A stretch of DNA of 64,000 nt, from the NCBI RefSeq assembly GCF_001612785.1, contig NZ_BDBC01000032.1, positions 140,344-204,343 on the forward strand, read 5' to 3'. The stretch comes from Nocardia beijingensis NBRC 16342 (lineage in GTDB: Bacteria; Actinomycetota; Actinomycetes; Mycobacteriales; Mycobacteriaceae). This document shows, in pieces, positions 61,366-64,000 of the stretch (position 1 is its first letter; every line of letters begins with the position of its first letter). The translations under genes were made by a program, and so were the position numbers. The notes under the pieces were generated by a model. It saw only the letters and a list, made by a program, of their open reading frames with translations, searched no databases and had not been told where the DNA came from.

Positions 61366-61475
61366 CCGGCCAGCTTATCGACTGCCCGAGGGTGTCGCCG
61401 CCGCGCCGCTCGTCCCAGCGGGCATTCGCACCCCGCCCGCGTCCGAGGCCGCCGGGCGCGGAGTCACGGACGCTG

Positions 61476-62702
61476 TCAGCGGCCGCTCAGCCAGCTCTCC
61501 TTCAGCTTCGCGTGGTTGTCCCACCAGGCCTGGACGGTCGCGGGGTCGGCATTCCAGGGTGGCGGCGGCGACTCGCCCGGGAACAGGAACGTGTCGTCGG
61601 GGACGGCCGCGGTTGTCGGTTCCGGGTATTCCGTCGAGGTGCGCGGGTGCGGCGGCGGTTGCTGCTCGGCGGGCGGCGGTCCGGGGGGCACAGGAACCGG
61701 CGGTGCGGGCAATTGAGCATTCGCGTGCGCGGGAGGCGGCGGTGGCACCGGCGGTTCGGGATACGGCTCGAAAGTGGCGGCCGCCTCCGGCACCACGGAG
61801 ATGGGCGCCTGCTCGACCGCGGGAGCGGGGGCCGCCTGCGCCGGATTCGGGTCGACCGGCTGGGTGGCGGTGACGGGCGCCGGTCCACCGATCTCGGCGT
61901 CGGCCGGACGGTCGTCCCGTGCCTGCGCGACCGCGATCGCGGCGCCGCCGAGCAGCGCGGCGACCGCGGCCCCGGCCAGGAGCACGCGACCGCCGTGCCC
62001 GCGCTCGGCCGTCGCCGGTTCCGCCGCCGCGCCCCGGAACGGAGCCGCGGCGACCAACGCCGCGCCGTAAGCGGCGGCCTCGGCATGGTCGGGCGCCGTG
62101 ACGACCGGCACGTCGAGCCCGGCCCGCAACGCGGAGACCACCGCCGGATCTCCCGCCGACGAGCCGCACAGCACCACCGCGTCGGGCAGTACCCCGGCCG
62201 CCTCCAGAGCAGGCCTGATCCGGTCGGCCGCCGAACCCGCGGTCTCCGCGTCGACGACACCGGACGACCAGGATCCGGACAGCAGGATATCCTCTCGATT
62301 CGGCGCGGCCACGAGATACGACGTGTGGTAGCCGACGGCCTCCAACACCAGCAGGGTGTCGTCCTCGGCCAGTCCTGGCAGGTCCGCGAGCAGCGCGAGC
62401 AGCGCGGTCTTGGTCGACACGAGCGACGACGACCGCCACGAGGCCGACGAGAGTTGCGAGACGATTGCCCGCCGTTCGGCCACGGTGCGGTAGGCGACCG
62501 CGACGTCATCGATTCGAGCGCCGGAGCCCGCGGCGGCGGTCAACGCGTCGAGCGCGGCGGCCACCGATGCGGCGGTGGAGTGCTCGACCGGCTGTTCGAC
62601 CTCCCCCAGCACGGCGGGACGGGTGCCTCGTCGCGCCGTCGACGCGATCATCACCCCACGTACCACCGCCTGCTCCGCTGATATTCCGACTGTGGCCCTC
62701 AT
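61476..62702 (-). CDS. Hsp70/actin-like (ASKHA) protein with membrane anchor and Pro-rich tail
   Basis: 408 residues from an ATG with AGAGGTG ahead. The N-terminal 230 residues look like a compact Hsp70/actin fold: RATVGISAEQAVVRGVMI, an interior VLEAVGYHTSYLVAA and the adenosine motif VVLCGSSAGDPAVVSALRAGLDVPVVTAPDHAEAAAYGAALVAA. A single membrane helix (about 238-257, LLAGAAVAALLGGAAIAVA) and a proline-rich, acidic exported C-terminus follow. Comparable proteins occur in mycobacteria and nocardiae. I infer an envelope-anchored sensor or scaffold. The partial gene at the right edge has a similar tail. Confidence 0.72.
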   Translation of the reverse strand: MRATVGISAEQAVVRGVMIASTARRGTRPAVLGEVEQPVEHSTAASVAAALDALTAAAGSGARIDDVAVAYRTVAERRAIVSQLSSASWRSSSLVSTKTALLALLADLPGLAEDDTLLVLEAVGYHTSYLVAAPNREDILLSGSWSSGVVDAETAGSAADRIRPALEAAGVLPDAVVLCGSSAGDPAVVSALRAGLDVPVVTAPDHAEAAAYGAALVAAAPFRGAAAEPATAERGHGGRVLLAGAAVAALLGGAAIAVAQARDDRPADAEIGGPAPVTATQPVDPNPAQAAPAPAVEQAPISVVPEAAATFEPYPEPPVPPPPPAHANAQLPAPPVPVPPGPPPAEQQPPPHPRTSTEYPEPTTAAVPDDTFLFPGESPPPPWNADPATVQAWWDNHAKLKESWLSGR

Positions 62703-63107
62703 GAGATCACCTCTGCTCGACCGGTCCCGGTAAAGGTTCGTCACCGCGGTCGCCGGCGATGGGTCCCGGTCGGTGCACCGGGCCGCCCATCCGCCGAGCG
62801 CCCACCGCACGAAATGACGTCCTCGAAGACCATTGACGGTGACCGGCCTCCTGGGCGCCTCTGGTAGATGCCACGCGATAGCTAACGACCACAATACGTC
62901 GGTCGACGCGGTCCGGATACGGTTTGCGGCAGGCGTCGCGCGCTCCGCAGGCACAGTCGTGGCCGAATCCATCGGCGACACTCATGCACGGTATTCCACC
63001 CGATGCGATGTCGTGCGTAAGCGGCTCGTATCGCAGGGCGATCGGCGGAGAAACACGGTGCGGCCCAGCGCTCGAAGACCTCTTCGAGCGCTGCGGCGCC
63101 GACCTCC

Positions 63108-63453
63108 GTGCAGGTGGACGTCAGCGAACTGCTACACAAGCAGTGCATCGCGCTGGTCGCCGCACTGCGCGCGGCGGGGGTGCAGGTTCGCTGCACCGGA
63201 AGCGAGGGCCTTGTGGCACGTCGCTCAACTGCAGGCCGCGCTCGCGGCACCGGCCGCGGACGTACTGCGCGAACTCACCGAGGCTCGTCCACACCCGGGT
63301 CTGGTCCGCGCAACCGGGGCCGGCGACGACGCCGCATTTCATCCCTCGGCTCGCCACGGGGCGGGGCGGGCAGTCGCCGGATGCGAGCCTGCTCTGGTGA
63401 CAGCCGATGTCAGCCCGCCGGTGGCGGCGGGGGTGGTCCCGGCAACGGGATGA
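63108..63453 (+). pseudogene. Possible frameshifted small gene
   Basis: Two overlapping frames have coding-like third positions in turn. First VQVDVSELLHKQCIALVAALRAAGVQVRCT from the GTG at 63108, then, after a shift near 63195, ALWHVAQLQAALAAPAADVLRELTEARPHPGLVRATGAGDDAAFHP. Together they form one helical protein of about 110 residues. Its end overlaps the opposite-strand proline-rich gene. It could also be chance on a GC-rich strand. Confidence 0.3.
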
Positions 63454-64000
63454 CGATGCCGAAGGGCAGCGTGATCGCGGGTGGCGGCGGGGGTGCCTGC
63501 TCCGCTTCGGGCGCCGGTTCCGGTTCGGGTTCCGGCGCGGGCGGGGTGGTGGTGGCAGGTTCGGGGTGGTGTGGCGCGACGTCCCGCTGTGGGGCGTCCG
63601 GCGCTGGGGCGGGGATGGTGGCCGCTTCCGGCTGCGCGCAGACCGTTCCGGCGTCGGCGCTTCGCGGTTCGGCGTCGGCACCGTCGAGGTCCGGGTCGCG
63701 CAGCTGCTCGGGGGCCGCACCGTACGTTTGCCCGGGCGCGAGGGGGATGCGACCGGATTCCGGCTGTCCCGGTCGCGGCATCGGAGCGGGAATCGGTTGC
63801 GCGAGGCAGGGATGCACCGGCTCCGGAGGCGGGCAGAAGATCCCGCACGGGATCGGCGGCAGACCGGGCAGCGTGATCATCACCTGCGTCTGCCTCGGGA
63901 TCTGCGGCCGCGGCGACGGCGACGGCGTCTGCTGCGCCACCTCGGGCGCGGGCACCGTCGCGGTGACCGCGGTCATGTCGCTGCCTGGCCCCACCGGCGG
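63410..64000 (-). CDS. Proline-rich protein, C-terminal part; 5' end outside window
   Basis: The frame is open to the window edge. The sequence is almost all Pro, Ala, Glu and Gln (for example APMPRPGQPESGRIPLAPG, APEPEPEPAPEAEQAPPPPPAITL), with two FCPP/HPC cysteines. It resembles the proline-rich exported tail of the Hsp70-like gene at 61476-62702, so it may be the tail of a second, similar protein. An ATG at 63976 or the GTG at 63994 is possible but not supported by a ribosome site. Confidence 0.5.
   Translation of the reverse strand, partial: PPVGPGSDMTAVTATVPAPEVAQQTPSPSPRPQIPRQTQVMITLPGLPPIPCGIFCPPPEPVHPCLAQPIPAPMPRPGQPESGRIPLAPGQTYGAAPEQLRDPDLDGADAEPRSADAGTVCAQPEAATIPAPAPDAPQRDVAPHHPEPATTTPPAPEPEPEPAPEAEQAPPPPPAITLPFGIVIPLPGPPPPPPAG

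Noticed and set aside
1..64000. CRISPR array, transposase, rRNA or tRNA genes
   Set aside because: No regularly spaced repeats, transposase motifs or RNA gene cores were seen by eye; a tRNA or repeat scan would be needed for certainty.

Overview
The window looks like chromosome of a high-GC mycolic-acid actinomycete, most like Nocardia or a close relative. The evidence is: GC-rich codon third positions throughout; an Lsr2 nucleoid protein; luciferase-like (F420/FMN) oxidoreductases; a giant CtpH/CtpI-type P-ATPase; small actinobacterial families (DUF6191-, DUF6480- and DUF7144-like); and at least twelve genes whose start codon sits 5-7 nt after a TANNNT -10 box, the arrangement of leaderless transcripts. 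No rRNA, tRNA, CRISPR array or insertion sequence was seen.

Layout. 1-9.1 kb: end of a cation/proton antiporter, a MEST-like hydrolase, an enoyl-CoA hydratase, a divergent FAD monooxygenase/TetR pair with a clear operator, a molybdopterin oxidoreductase with a GNAT enzyme, and a YczE-type membrane protein. 9.5-17.4 kb: a MetE-like zinc protein, a YdjM-type membrane protein with a LexA-like box on its promoter, a strictosidine-synthase-like propeller, a lipase-like hydrolase, an unknown protein and an exported GH1 glycosidase. 17.7-26.9 kb: regulators (HxlR, TetR, XRE/MmyB type) beside VOC proteins, luciferase-like monooxygenases, a fructosamine kinase and a pyrophosphatase-like protein, plus the remnant of a short-chain dehydrogenase.

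26.9-40.6 kb is a stress, metal and redox district: two small membrane proteins, an SDR, two hemerythrins, the large P-ATPase, a zinc alcohol dehydrogenase, an Orn/Lys/Arg-type decarboxylase, a flavodoxin-like reductase, a CinA-type amidase, a compact operon of heme-oxygenase-like iron enzyme, class I methyltransferase and CDGSH protein, then lsr2. 41-45.8 kb: a frameshifted methyltransferase remnant and a TetR regulator divergent from two coupled FAD enzymes, one of the geranylgeranyl-reductase type and one Tat-exported and phytoene-desaturase/amine-oxidase-like.

45.9-51.2 kb is the most interesting part: four tightly coupled genes encoding a TIR-domain protein, a MoxR AAA+ ATPase, a vWA-type protein with a DxSxS motif, and a protein with three S1-like repeats. 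It lies between hairpins and uses less biased codons than its neighbours. It resembles actinobacterial MoxR-vWA conflict systems with a TIR effector, but the S1 component looks unusual. I infer that the AAA+/vWA pair and the S1 protein sense or control, and that the TIR protein is the NAD-targeting or signalling effector.

51.2-64 kb: an alpha/beta hydrolase, a DUF7144-like membrane protein, a LuxR/MalT-type regulator, a Tat-exported PhoD-like phosphatase, a membrane metallophosphoesterase, a lone trpB, a beta-lactamase-fold hydrolase, and two proteins with proline-rich tails, one Hsp70/actin-like and one running off the right edge.
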